Shown here: in pieces, positions 43,046 through 51,045 of the stretch
Numbering within the stretch: the stretch's first letter is position 1
How the letters are laid out: every line of letters begins with the position of its first letter
Notes under the pieces: generated by a model
The model's database searches: none
What the model was told of the DNA's origin: nothing
Seen by the model: the letters and a program-made list of their open reading frames with translations, nothing else
Position numbers and translations under genes: made by a program
Source of the DNA: Halalkalicoccus sp. NIPERK01
GTDB lineage: Archaea > Halobacteriota > Halobacteria > Halobacteriales > Halalkalicoccaceae
Assembly (NCBI RefSeq): GCF_030287405.1
Contig: NZ_JASVVV010000001.1
Coordinates: 372,001-436,000 of the forward strand
Direction: 5' to 3'
Length of the DNA: 64,000 nucleotides

Positions 43046-43428
43046 TCGTGCTCACCGTTGAGCGTGTAGCCACCGGCACGACCGCTGTAGCTGACGCGGT
43101 TCTCCTCCTGCAGGGCCAACAGCGCCTCGTCGAGGCGGTCCTCGGTGTCCTCGGTCAGCGCTTCGACGAGTCCGTCCCACGACAACGGACCCGATTCGGC
43201 GAGCGCACGTTCGACACGTGGCTCGAATCCCTGCCGGTCGGCCGTCTCCGCGTGGTCGCTCCCCATCTCTCCGCCGGGATCGAACCCGCGACGGCCCGCC
43301 TGTACCATCGTCCGGACGAACTCGCTTCGACTCATATCGAGGTCCTTCGCGTGCTCCGCCCAGATCTCCGCCTGGTACGCGGGGACGTAGGTCGTCACCC
43401 TCGTTCGGTCGGTCTCCGAATCGCCCAT
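43042..43428 (-). CDS. DUF5805-like small DNA-binding-type protein
   Basis: 128 residues. The N-terminal 45 residues (TRVTTYVPAYQAEIWAEHAKD, then LDMSRSEFVRTMVQAG) resemble a ribbon-helix-helix unit: a short strand then two helices. The C-terminal part (SWDGLVEALTEDTEDRLDEALLALQEENRVSYSG) resembles a winged helix. In haloarchaea such a protein is frequently encoded directly before a tyrosine recombinase. Coupled translation (ATGA-type overlap) supports a joint role, for instance as excisionase-like or repressor factor. Confidence 0.7.
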   Translation of the reverse strand: MGDSETDRTRVTTYVPAYQAEIWAEHAKDLDMSRSEFVRTMVQAGRRGFDPGGEMGSDHAETADRQGFEPRVERALAESGPLSWDGLVEALTEDTEDRLDEALLALQEENRVSYSGRAGGYTLNGEHE

Positions 43429-44080
43429 GTCTCCGTCTCGAGTACCACCAGTATCACTCTTCCCATTTACCCAAATAAGGGAGTTTATTTGGATATTTGA
43501 CTCCCTCTCTTTCTACCCTGGCCCCGACAATGTCCCGTGCTTTTGTCCTTCAGACTGAAGTATCTCCGCCGAGCGCGCGGCGATGTGCTGCAGTCTGAAG
43601 GAAAGCAGAACTCTGTTACGAGGCCATCTCCGTCCCGAATATCGTTCTCGTTCGAAAGGGCCATCCCCGACCGGGAACGAACGATACGGGCGGAGTCGAT
43701 CGATCCGGGTGAAAATCGATGACGGAGGAGGTATATCGACCGACTAGCGGCGAAATCGCGGTCGTAGGGGTGGAAACCGACGACGGATATCTAGAAGCCC
43801 TTCTTCCGTCCGCTACCCCGGGGGTACGAGCGGGAAAAGACTCCTCCCCCGAATAATCCGTTCCCAACGAGACACGTCTGTTTCGATGGCGGATCGTCGC
43901 GGCCGAAGGGATCGGCCGATTACCTCCCCGTCGTCGATTACTGTCCCTCTCGTTCGGTTCAGTCCGGCAGCTTCGCTCCGGTCCCGTGTGTCGTTTCCTC
44001 TGCGATCCAAACGTCGAACTGTTATCGATGTATCGAGCGGGTAGCGTGGCGCTTAACCCGGCACGGTCCGGAAGGGAGAC
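43429..44080. other. Accessory-region spacer without genes
   Basis: A 652-base spacer that is less GC-rich and shows poor coding statistics in all frames; long open frames here are arginine-rich antisense artefacts. An AT-rich promoter patch (43463-43500) precedes the DUF5805-like gene and the 12-bp inverted repeat lies at 43546-43602. The rest, 43610-44070, shows nothing recognisable except a CCCGGGGG run and a short leader before the small gene at 44081. Confidence 0.5.
43546..43602. repeat. 12-bp inverted repeat near the recombinase operon, candidate recombination site
   Basis: Perfect arms TCCTTCAGACTG (43546-43557) and CAGTCTGAAGGA (43591-43602) are separated by 33 bases. The left arm continues into AAG, making CTTCAGACTGAAG almost self-palindromic. 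Inverted 11-13 bp arms are typical of tyrosine-recombinase core sites, although those normally have 6-8 bp between the arms, so an attenuator or operator is also possible. Confidence 0.5.
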
Positions 44081-44338
44081 ATGGCCCAGTCGATCGGCGT
44101 CCACTTCTCCGACGACGAGGAGGACCGCGAACTCTACGAGGCGATCGTCTCGGATCTGGAGTACGGCGACTCGCGAAGCGAGCGGATGCGCGACCTGCTG
44201 CGCACCGGTATCGCCGTCGAACAGGCGCTCGACTCGCAGGACATGGAGATCGAGAACCCGCGTGACAGGGCCGCCTACATCCGTCAGGCGATCATGGATC
44301 AGGCGCGCGCCGAGCGTGCCCGATTCGGGGATCAATGA
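44081..44338 (+). CDS. Small ribbon-helix-helix-like protein, 85 aa
   Basis: 85 residues, MAQSIGVHFSDDEEDRELYE with a following helix-turn-helix-like stretch SRSERMRDLLRTGIAVEQAL. The spacing strand-helix-helix and the SRSERMRDLL phrase are typical of RHH/CopG-like haloarchaeal DNA-binding proteins. There is no partner toxin gene next to it. The start follows GGAAGGGAGAC, a plausible ribosome-binding sequence. Orphan in an otherwise empty accessory stretch. Confidence 0.6.
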   Translation: MAQSIGVHFSDDEEDRELYEAIVSDLEYGDSRSERMRDLLRTGIAVEQALDSQDMEIENPRDRAAYIRQAIMDQARAERARFGDQ

Positions 44339-44487
44339 TCGATAGCCCTCATTACGCCCGCCGGCCACCGTCCGAGTCGCTTTGCTGACGACATAAATCG
44401 CATAGTGATATACACAACTCCCGTCCGACGGGGCGGTCGATCCGACGTGGCCGTGCCCGGATCGGGCCGCTCGAACCAGTCGGTGAA

Positions 44488-45225
44488 TCAGCGAGCCTCG
44501 TCGAGCGTTTTCGCCCCGTGGGCGAGCGATTCGCGCGGATCCGTCGGTTCGTCGTGTTCGTAGATATACCACTCGACGCCCGCATCGCGGGCGGCCTCGA
44601 GGCAGGCGTCGAGGTCGAGGTCCCCCTCGCCGAGTTCGACACACGCCATCGACTCGGCGTCGGCGTCCGCGAAGTGGACGTGCGAGATCCGGTCGCCGTA
44701 CCGATCGAGAAGCGCGACCGGGTCGGCACCGGCGGCGTTCGCCCAGCCCAGATCGAGTTCGAAGCCGATCGAGTCGTCGGTTCGTGCGAGCAGTTCGTCC
44801 ATCGCGGCGTGTTCGCCGCGGTCGACGAACTCCTGGTCGTGGTTGTGGTAGTGAAGCGAGAAGCCGTCCTCGGCGAGCCGTTGCGCGACGGCGTTCAGGC
44901 GTTCGGCGACCTCCGCGATGGCCGCCTCGCTCTCGAAGTGTGAGGGGTCGAGCCACGGGACGACGAGGTCCGTACAGCCGAGTTCCTCGTAGAGCGCCGT
45001 CGTGCCCTCGTAGTCGGTTTCGAGCGTCTCGAGACCGACGTGGGCGGCGGCGACCGCGAGGCCGGTGTCTCCGAGTGCCTCGACGACCGCCTCCCTGTTC
45101 GCGTCGGCGACTCGATGGGCGAACTCGACGCCGTCGAAGGTCGTTTCCGCGACCGATTCGAGGAGCGCGGGGAGCGGTTCGTCGATCCCGCGCAACGTGT
45201 ACAGCTGAATGGCCGTCCGTCCCAT
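44488..45225 (-). CDS. Sugar phosphate isomerase/epimerase (xylose isomerase-like TIM barrel)
   Basis: 245 residues starting MGRTAIQLYTLRGIDEPL. Barrel-strand signatures of the AP endonuclease-2-like family: FDGVEFAH, LHYHNHDQEF with metal His/Glu, GFELDLGWANAAG, and ISHVHFADAD. The members act on keto-sugars or inositols with a divalent metal. Start at 45225; an upstream extension is antisense-type. It is adjacent to other sugar-acid genes (Gfo/Idh oxidoreductase and galactonate dehydratase), though transcribed away from them. Confidence 0.85.
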   Translation of the reverse strand: MGRTAIQLYTLRGIDEPLPALLESVAETTFDGVEFAHRVADANREAVVEALGDTGLAVAAAHVGLETLETDYEGTTALYEELGCTDLVVPWLDPSHFESEAAIAEVAERLNAVAQRLAEDGFSLHYHNHDQEFVDRGEHAAMDELLARTDDSIGFELDLGWANAAGADPVALLDRYGDRISHVHFADADAESMACVELGEGDLDLDACLEAARDAGVEWYIYEHDEPTDPRESLAHGAKTLDEAR

Positions 45226-45389
45226 ACGTCGACGACCGAGGGGGGACGCGTTAAAACTATCGCGTCCGCGCGGTATCCACGAGCCGCCGCCGGTCGCGGA
45301 CGGCCGGACGGCGGCGAATGCCGACTGATCGTCACCGGACCGACGACCGTACCCGAAAGACGTTTGTCGCCGCACCGACGCCATCACAC

Positions 45390-45809
45390 ATGACGGAGAC
45401 GCGCGCACACCACGTCGGAGTGACGGTCGCGGATCTCGAGCGGGCGGTCGGGTTCTACCGAGACGTGCTCGGACTCGCCGTTCTGGACCGCTTTACGGTC
45501 GCCGGGGAGGCGTTCGCGATCGGCGTCGGCGTCGAGGGGGCGACCGGGGAGTTCGTACACCTCGACGCCGGCGGCGCACGAATCGAGTTGATCGAGTACG
45601 ACCCGGAGGGCGACCGGCGGCCCGCAGCGGACGTGAACCAGCCCGGCGCGACACACGTCGGACTTTCGGTTTCGGACGTCGACGGGTTCTACGAGGGACT
45701 CCCCGACGGCGTCGAGACGCTGAGCGAACCACGAACGACCGAGAGCGGCGCTCGGATCCTGTTCGTCCGCGACCCCGAGGGGAACCTCGTCGAGATCATC
45801 GAGGCCTGA
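45390..45809 (+). CDS. VOC-superfamily protein (methylmalonyl-CoA epimerase/glyoxalase-like)
   Basis: 139 residues: MTETRAHHVGVTVADLERAV with metal His, GLAVLDRF, GGARIELIEYDPEG with metal Glu, ATHVGLSVSDVDGFY with the second His and VRDPEGNLVEIIEA with the second Glu. This is a complete two-module metal site. It resembles haloarchaeal glyoxalase-type proteins more than the known methylmalonyl-CoA epimerase, but the difference is not decisive. Start at 45390 after an AC-rich leader. Confidence 0.82.
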   Translation: MTETRAHHVGVTVADLERAVGFYRDVLGLAVLDRFTVAGEAFAIGVGVEGATGEFVHLDAGGARIELIEYDPEGDRRPAADVNQPGATHVGLSVSDVDGFYEGLPDGVETLSEPRTTESGARILFVRDPEGNLVEIIEA

Positions 45810-46154
45810 GCCGGTCGGCGACCTCGGGGTCGAACGTACCGACCGGCGGTACTCGATCGCACCACCCGGACGGCAGCGCTCACGGAGGGCGTCTCGGAGG
45901 CGAGGTCCTCAGAGCCGGTACACGGCGGCCTCGTAGGGCCGTAGATCGGCCTCGTCGAGGCGGGTCGGCGTGTCGTCGTGGTTGCCGTACAGCACTTCGG
46001 ACGGTTCTGGCTCGATTTCGAGGCGGTCGAGCCGGGCCGGCTCGTCGGACCAGTCGCTTCCCATCGACCGGTGTTCTCCCGGCGGACCGTCTTCGAGCGA
46101 ACGTCCCGGAACCATATCGGCATCCTTTTGCTCGTGTTCGAAGCTACCGGGAGT
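45810..46154. other. Spacer holding a glycoside hydrolase remnant
   Basis: 345 bases between two plus-strand genes. The middle part on the minus strand encodes what looks like the end of an alpha-glucosidase (separate entry). The right end, 46100-46154, contains ATATCGGCATCCTTTTGC, a weak promoter for the oxidoreductase gene. Nothing else was recognised. Confidence 0.45.
45909..46070 (-). pseudogene. C-terminal remnant of an alpha-glucosidase-like (GH13) gene
   Basis: The minus strand reads GSDWSDEPARLDRLEIEPEP, then SEVLYGNHDDTPTRLDEADL and RPYEAAVYRL followed by a stop. Family 13 oligo-1,6-glucosidases and relatives end with just such a beta-domain (...NY/NH..., L-x-P-Y-E-A-x-V-Y-x-L). Only about 50 codons remain; upstream on that strand is the opposite-strand oxidoreductase gene, so the catalytic domain has been lost. 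Confidence 0.5.
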
Positions 46155-47216
46155 ATGGCTATCGAACCGAAGGCGGACGACGCCGGATCGTTCGTGCGCG
46201 TCGGCATCGTCGGCGGCGGGTTCATCGGTCGAACCGTCGGCGGACAGCTCCGTGCGGCCGAACACGCCCGCGTCGCCGCGCTCGTCGACATCGACGAGGG
46301 GACGCTCGAATCGACTGGCGACGCGCTCGGCGTTCGCCCCGACGCCCGGTACGAGCGCTACGGGACGATGCTCGACGAGGAGGACCTCGACGCGGTGTTG
46401 ATCGGGACGCCACACACGCTCCACTACGAGCAGGTCCTCGCGGCGATGGACCACGGCCTGCACGTCCTCTGTGACAAACCCCTGACGACGAACCTCGAGG
46501 ACGCCCGCGACCTCGTCGCCCGCGACGCCGACCGCGAGGAGACCCTGATGGTGGGCTATCAGCGCCACCTCTACCGGGCGTTCGTCGAGGCGCGCGCGAG
46601 ATGGCTGGAGTCGGGTCGCGTCCCCGACTGGATCACCGCCGAGATCAGCCAGGACTGGGTCGACCGGTTCGAGGGCACCTGGCGGATGGACCCGGACCTC
46701 TCGGGCGGCGGCTACCTCTACGACACCGGCAGTCACCTGCTGGATTCGATCCTCTGGAGTACGGGCCTCACGCCGACGGCCGTCGCCGCGGAGATGGAGT
46801 TCGTCGACGACGATCGGCGCGTCGACGGCCGTTCGCACGTCACGGTCCGGTTCGAGGAGGGAACCACCGCGTCGGTCACCTGCTCGGGCGAGACGCCCTG
46901 CATGCGCGAGCACATCCACCTGTGGGACGCCGAGGGCGCGACCTACCTCGACAGCAAGGACTGGGAGGCGAACACGCTCGTGGAAATCGACGCCGAGAGC
47001 GGCGAGCACCGCCCCCGACTCGACCAGCGCGACCTGCCGAACAAGGCCGAGGCGTTCGTCTCGGCGGTCCGTCACGGCGAGGAGCCGCCGGCGACCGCGC
47101 TCGACGGGTTGCGCGTGACCGCGGTCACCGAGGCCGCCTACGAGTCCGCCCGCGCGGGCGGCGAGTTCGTCGCCGTCGATCCCGGGGACGTCGCGCTCGA
47201 CGGGAGGCTGTCATGA
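46155..47216 (+). CDS. Gfo/Idh/MocA-family oxidoreductase
   Basis: 353 residues. The N-terminal Rossmann domain has VRVGIVGGGFIGRTVGG (about 13-29) and the family motif (EKP) as LCDKPLTTN near 103-111; the C-terminal alpha/beta domain has GGGYLYDTGSHLLDSI with the catalytic His. These enzymes oxidise or reduce sugars and inositols with NAD(P). The stop overlaps the start of the galactonate dehydratase-like gene (ATGA), so the two are translationally coupled and likely act in consecutive steps, oxidation then dehydration of a sugar acid. Start MAIEPKADD at 46155. Confidence 0.9.
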   Translation: MAIEPKADDAGSFVRVGIVGGGFIGRTVGGQLRAAEHARVAALVDIDEGTLESTGDALGVRPDARYERYGTMLDEEDLDAVLIGTPHTLHYEQVLAAMDHGLHVLCDKPLTTNLEDARDLVARDADREETLMVGYQRHLYRAFVEARARWLESGRVPDWITAEISQDWVDRFEGTWRMDPDLSGGGYLYDTGSHLLDSILWSTGLTPTAVAAEMEFVDDDRRVDGRSHVTVRFEEGTTASVTCSGETPCMREHIHLWDAEGATYLDSKDWEANTLVEIDAESGEHRPRLDQRDLPNKAEAFVSAVRHGEEPPATALDGLRVTAVTEAAYESARAGGEFVAVDPGDVALDGRLS

Positions 47217-48367
47217 CCGAGATCATCGACTACGACCTGTACGAGGTGCCGCCACGCTGGCTCTTTCTCCGGATCGAGACGAGCGACGGCCTCGTCGGCT
47301 GGGGCGAACCCGTCGTCGAGGGGCGGGCCAAGACCGTCCGCGCGGCGGTCGAGGAACTGCTCGACAACTACCTGCTCGGCGAGGATCCGAATAGAATAGA
47401 AGACCACTGGCAGGCGATGTACCGCGGCGGCTTTTACCGCGGTGGCCCCGTGCTCATGAGCGCCATCGCCGGTGTCGACCAGGCGCTGTGGGACATCAAG
47501 GGCAAGCGATTCGACGCGCCGGTCTACGAGCTACTGGGCGGCCGGGCGCGCGATCGAATCAGGGTCTATCAGTGGATCGGCGGCGACCGTCCCAGCGAGG
47601 TGGGCGACGCGGCGGCCGAAAAGGTGAGCGAGGGCTTTACCGGGCTGAAGATGAACGCGACCTCCGAGATGCGCCGGGTCGATACCCCCGCCGCGGTCCG
47701 GGCGGCCGAGGATCGCCTCCGGGAGGTCCGCGAGGCCGTCGGTCCCGAGGTCGACGTCGGGGTCGACTTCCACGGGCGGGTCACGAAGCCGATGGCCAAG
47801 CGACTCGCGGAGGCGCTCGAACCCTACGACCCGATGTTCATCGAGGAGCCCGTGCTTCCCGAGCACAACGATTCCCTTCCAGCCATCGCCGCCCACACGT
47901 CGATCCCGATCGCAACAGGTGAGAGAATGTTCTCGCGGTGGGACTTCAAGGAGGTCTTCGAATCCGGGAGTGTGGACGTCATCCAGCCCGACCTCTCGCA
48001 CGCGGGCGGGATCACGGAGGTCAAGAAGATCGCGGACATGGCCGAGGCCTACGACGTGGCGCTCGCGCCCCACTGCCCGCTCGGGCCGATCGCGCTGGCC
48101 TCCTGCATCCAGGTCGACGCCTGCTCGCCGAACGCGCTGATCCAGGAACAGAGCCTCGACATCCACTACAACGAGGGCGGGGACGTGCTGGACTATTTGG
48201 CCGATCCGGACGTCTTCGAGTACCACGAGGGCTACGTCGAGGTGCCCTCCGGACCCGGATTGGGAATCGAACTCAACGAGGAGTACATCGAGGAGCAGGC
48301 CGAGGAGACCGTCGACTGGCACAACCCCGTCTGGCGCCACGACGACGGCAGCGTCGCGGAGTGGTAA
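47213..48367 (+). CDS. D-galactonate dehydratase-family enolase-superfamily enzyme
   Basis: 384 residues, the length expected for DgoD (about 382). The active-site pattern matches galactonate dehydratase: Asp185 and His187 in VDFHGR, Glu211 in FIEEPV, Glu237 in TGERMF, and His287 in APHCPLGP. It removes water from a sugar acid to yield a 2-keto-3-deoxy acid. The exact acid (galactonate, gluconate or another) is uncertain. It forms a two-gene operon with the Gfo/Idh oxidoreductase. KDG kinase and aldolase are not in this window. Confidence 0.87.
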   Translation: MTEIIDYDLYEVPPRWLFLRIETSDGLVGWGEPVVEGRAKTVRAAVEELLDNYLLGEDPNRIEDHWQAMYRGGFYRGGPVLMSAIAGVDQALWDIKGKRFDAPVYELLGGRARDRIRVYQWIGGDRPSEVGDAAAEKVSEGFTGLKMNATSEMRRVDTPAAVRAAEDRLREVREAVGPEVDVGVDFHGRVTKPMAKRLAEALEPYDPMFIEEPVLPEHNDSLPAIAAHTSIPIATGERMFSRWDFKEVFESGSVDVIQPDLSHAGGITEVKKIADMAEAYDVALAPHCPLGPIALASCIQVDACSPNALIQEQSLDIHYNEGGDVLDYLADPDVFEYHEGYVEVPSGPGLGIELNEEYIEEQAEETVDWHNPVWRHDDGSVAEW

Positions 48368-48455
48368 GCGGGGGCGGCGGGGGCCTGCGGACGATCCGCG
48401 CCCGCTGGCGGGTCGAGCCGTGTGTTTATTGGTGTGGAGCGATAATCGACGTTCG

Positions 48456-49073
48456 ATGGCCAGCGAAGGACGTTCTCAGGGCAAGGTCGGCCGCGTCATC
48501 GAGAAGTACGGTCTCGAGGGGTTCGGCGCGGAACTGGAGGAGCACTGGACGGGCGAGCGCGGGGAGCAGTACAGCCTCCGCGCGCTCGCGGACCTGTTCA
48601 ACCGGCGCGTGCTGGAGGCGGCGATGGACGAGGCGGGGATGCGCTCGCTCGACGGCGAGGTCGAGAACAGGTACCGACTGCTCAGCGACGACGACGTGAG
48701 CGCGGGGATGCGCGAACAGACCCGTCGGGAACTCGACCGGGCCGGCGTCCCGATCGACGACCTCGAGTCCGACTTCGTCTCCCACCAGTCGATCTACACC
48801 TACCTGACGGAGTACCGCGAGGCGACCCATCCCTCGAGCGTCGAACTCTCGCCGGAGGAGCGGCGCGAACGCGAACTCGACAAGATCGGGGCGCTCATCA
48901 CCCGGACGAGCGTCGTCACCGAGGACTCGATCGAACGACTTGCCGCCAGGGACGCCCTCTCGAGCGGGATCTCCGGCGTCTTCGTCGACGTGCAGGTGAC
49001 CTGCGAGGAGTGCGGTCGCTCGACTGCCGCGACGACGTTCCTCGAGGAGGGCGGGTGCTCGTGTCGGGACTGA
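48456..49073 (+). CDS. RdfA-like (rod-determining factor family) protein
   Basis: 205 residues starting MASEGRSQGKVGRVIEKYGL. I recognise the conserved core (YSLRALADLFNRRVLEAAMD, LDGEVENRYRLLSDDDVSAG, LESDFVSHQSIYTYL) as the RdfA family, named after a Haloferax volcanii cell-shape factor. The C-terminus has a CEEC...CSC cysteine set (about 188-203), a likely zinc site. Haloarchaeal genomes hold several paralogues, usually beside an archaea-specific SMC-related gene, as here: the next gene starts 77 bases on. A DNA-binding or regulatory function is inferred. Confidence 0.75.
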   Translation: MASEGRSQGKVGRVIEKYGLEGFGAELEEHWTGERGEQYSLRALADLFNRRVLEAAMDEAGMRSLDGEVENRYRLLSDDDVSAGMREQTRRELDRAGVPIDDLESDFVSHQSIYTYLTEYREATHPSSVELSPEERRERELDKIGALITRTSVVTEDSIERLAARDALSSGISGVFVDVQVTCEECGRSTAATTFLEEGGCSCRD

Positions 49074-49076
49074 GTC

Positions 49077-49096
49077 TTACACGAATACGTGTGTAA
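49077..49096. promoter_or_regulatory. 20-bp imperfect palindrome, copy 2 (between rdfA-like and SMC-like genes)
   Basis: TTACACGAATACGTGTGTAA begins three bases after the rdfA-like stop and ends 54 bases before the SMC-like start. The arms TTACAC and GTGTAA are perfect complements. It matches copy 1 at 41871-41890 at 17 of 20 positions. Confidence 0.5.
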
Positions 49097-49150
49097 CGGT
49101 TCGCAGCGGGGATATGAAGGCTTATGCTTGGACGAGTCGATAGAGCGAGT

Positions 49151-51031
49151 ATGTCCTCAGCCGAGGAGTCGAACGAGACGAAGACGAACGGGTCGGTCAC
49201 CGTCAGAGCCGAGAAGATCGGCGGGATCGACTCGACGAGCGTCGAACTCGACGCCGGTGTGACTGCGCTCGCCGGGCGGAACGCGACGAACCGGACCTCC
49301 TTCCTGCAGGCGATCATGGCCGCGCTGGGAAGCGATCGGGCCTCGCTCAAGGGCGACGCCGAGCGGGGTCGCGTCGAGATGGACTTCGGTGGGCGAACCT
49401 ACACGCGGACGCTCGCGCGGACGAACGGCACGGTCGCGTTCGGCGGCGAGCCGTATCTCGACCAGTCACAGCTCGCGGACCTCTTCGCGTTCCTGCTCGA
49501 GTCGAACGAGGCGCGCCGGGCGGTCGTCCGCGGCGACGACCTGCGCGAACTCATCCTCCGGCCCGTCGACGTCGGCGAGATCGAGGCGACGATCGAGCGC
49601 CTGCAGGCCGAGAAACGCGGGATCGACGAGGAGCTCTCGGAGCTCTCGGCGGCCGAGCGCGAGCACGGGTCGCTCGAGGAGGAGCGCGCCCGCCTCGAAC
49701 ACGAGCTCGAATCCGTCGAGGAGAGCCTGACGGAGGCCCGCGAGGCGCTGGCCGACGAGGACTCCGAGGGAGATTCCGAACGGTTCGACCGCCTCCGGGA
49801 GGCCCAGACCGACCTCGAGGACGTCACCTACGACCTCGACACCGAGCGCGCGAGCGTCGAGTCGCTCGAGGCCGAACGCGAGGAGGTCCGGGACGAGCTG
49901 TCGGACCTCACGATCGATACGGACGACCTCGACGACCTGGCGGGCGAGATCGAGCGTCTCAGGGGGCGCAAGCGCGAACTCGACGAGACGGTCTCGCAGC
50001 TCCAGACCGTGATCCAGTTCAACGAGGACATGGTCGACGCCGAGTACCCCGAACTGCTCGACGCGGGCGACGGGAACGTCACCGACCAACTGCTCGCCGA
50101 CCGTGAGGTCACCTGCTGGACGTGTGGGAGCAGCGTCGAGACCGACCGGATCGAGGAGACGCTCTCGAACCTCCGTGAGCTTCGCAGCGAGAAGGTCGAA
50201 CGACGAAACGAGGTCTCCTCGCGGCTCGAATCGCTGACCGAGGAACGCGCGGAGTACCGACAACGGCGCGAGGAGCGCGACCGACTCGAACGAACCCTCT
50301 CGGACCTCGAATCGGAACTCACGGAGCGCCGCGAGCGGATCGACGACCTCGAAGAGCGGAGCGACGCGCTGCGCTCGACGGTCGAGCAACTCGAATCGGA
50401 GATCGAAGCCGACGAGGACGAGACCCTCGACGCCCAGAAGGCCGTCACGCGAAACGAGGTCGAGCGCGACCGCCTCCGGCGCGAACTCGACGCCATCGAC
50501 GAGGACCTCGCGGAGATCGAGGATCGCCTCGCCGAACGCGACGGGCTGAAGGACCGACGCGAGGAGATCAACGAGGAGCTCGAACAACAGCGCACCCGGA
50601 TCGAGCGTCTCGAACGCGAGGCGATCGGCGCGTTCAACGAGCACATGGAGACGGTGCTCGGCCTGCTCGAGTACGCCAACCTCGAACGGATCTGGATCGA
50701 GCGCCTCGCGACCGGCGACGAGGCGACGTTCGAACTCCACGTCACGCGCAGCACCGGGTCGGGAACGACCTACGAGGACTCGGTCGACCACCTGAGCGAG
50801 AGCGAACGCGAGGTCACCGGCCTGATCGTCGCGCTCGCGGGCTACCTCGTCCACGAGGTCTACGAACACGTCCCGTTCATGCTGCTCGACTCGCTCGAGG
50901 CGCTCGACTCCGAGCGGATCGCCGCGCTCGTCGAGTACCTCGAACAGTACGCCCCCTACATCGTCGTCGCCCTCCTCCCCGAGGACGCCGCCGCACTCGA
51001 CGACGACTACCCGCGTATCACCGAGATCTAA
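49151..51031 (+). CDS. Archaea-specific SMC/Rad50-like ATPase-family protein with zinc hook
   Basis: 626 residues in SMC order. N-terminal head (1-135), coiled coils (about 145-290 and 330-520), a CWTCG zinc-hook motif (Cys322, Cys325) at the hinge, then the C-terminal head with an ABC-signature-like LSESERE (about 548-554) and a Walker B-like VPFMLLDSLEALD (about 575-587). Walker A is degenerate: GRNATNRTS (42-50) instead of GxxGxGKS/T, and the residue after the Walker B Asp is Ser, not Glu. Such proteins (Sph/ASRP-type) are widespread in haloarchaea beside rdfA-type genes. ATP hydrolysis is doubtful. A second Met at 49124 is an alternative start. Confidence 0.8.
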   Translation: MSSAEESNETKTNGSVTVRAEKIGGIDSTSVELDAGVTALAGRNATNRTSFLQAIMAALGSDRASLKGDAERGRVEMDFGGRTYTRTLARTNGTVAFGGEPYLDQSQLADLFAFLLESNEARRAVVRGDDLRELILRPVDVGEIEATIERLQAEKRGIDEELSELSAAEREHGSLEEERARLEHELESVEESLTEAREALADEDSEGDSERFDRLREAQTDLEDVTYDLDTERASVESLEAEREEVRDELSDLTIDTDDLDDLAGEIERLRGRKRELDETVSQLQTVIQFNEDMVDAEYPELLDAGDGNVTDQLLADREVTCWTCGSSVETDRIEETLSNLRELRSEKVERRNEVSSRLESLTEERAEYRQRREERDRLERTLSDLESELTERRERIDDLEERSDALRSTVEQLESEIEADEDETLDAQKAVTRNEVERDRLRRELDAIDEDLAEIEDRLAERDGLKDRREEINEELEQQRTRIERLEREAIGAFNEHMETVLGLLEYANLERIWIERLATGDEATFELHVTRSTGSGTTYEDSVDHLSESEREVTGLIVALAGYLVHEVYEHVPFMLLDSLEALDSERIAALVEYLEQYAPYIVVALLPEDAAALDDDYPRITEI

Positions 51032-51045
51032 CAGAAGTAATTGGA

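Noticed and set aside
43616-44956. A 446-codon minus-strand frame over the accessory spacer and small gene
   Set aside because: Arginine-rich, changes character along its length, and overlaps the sugar isomerase gene in another frame.
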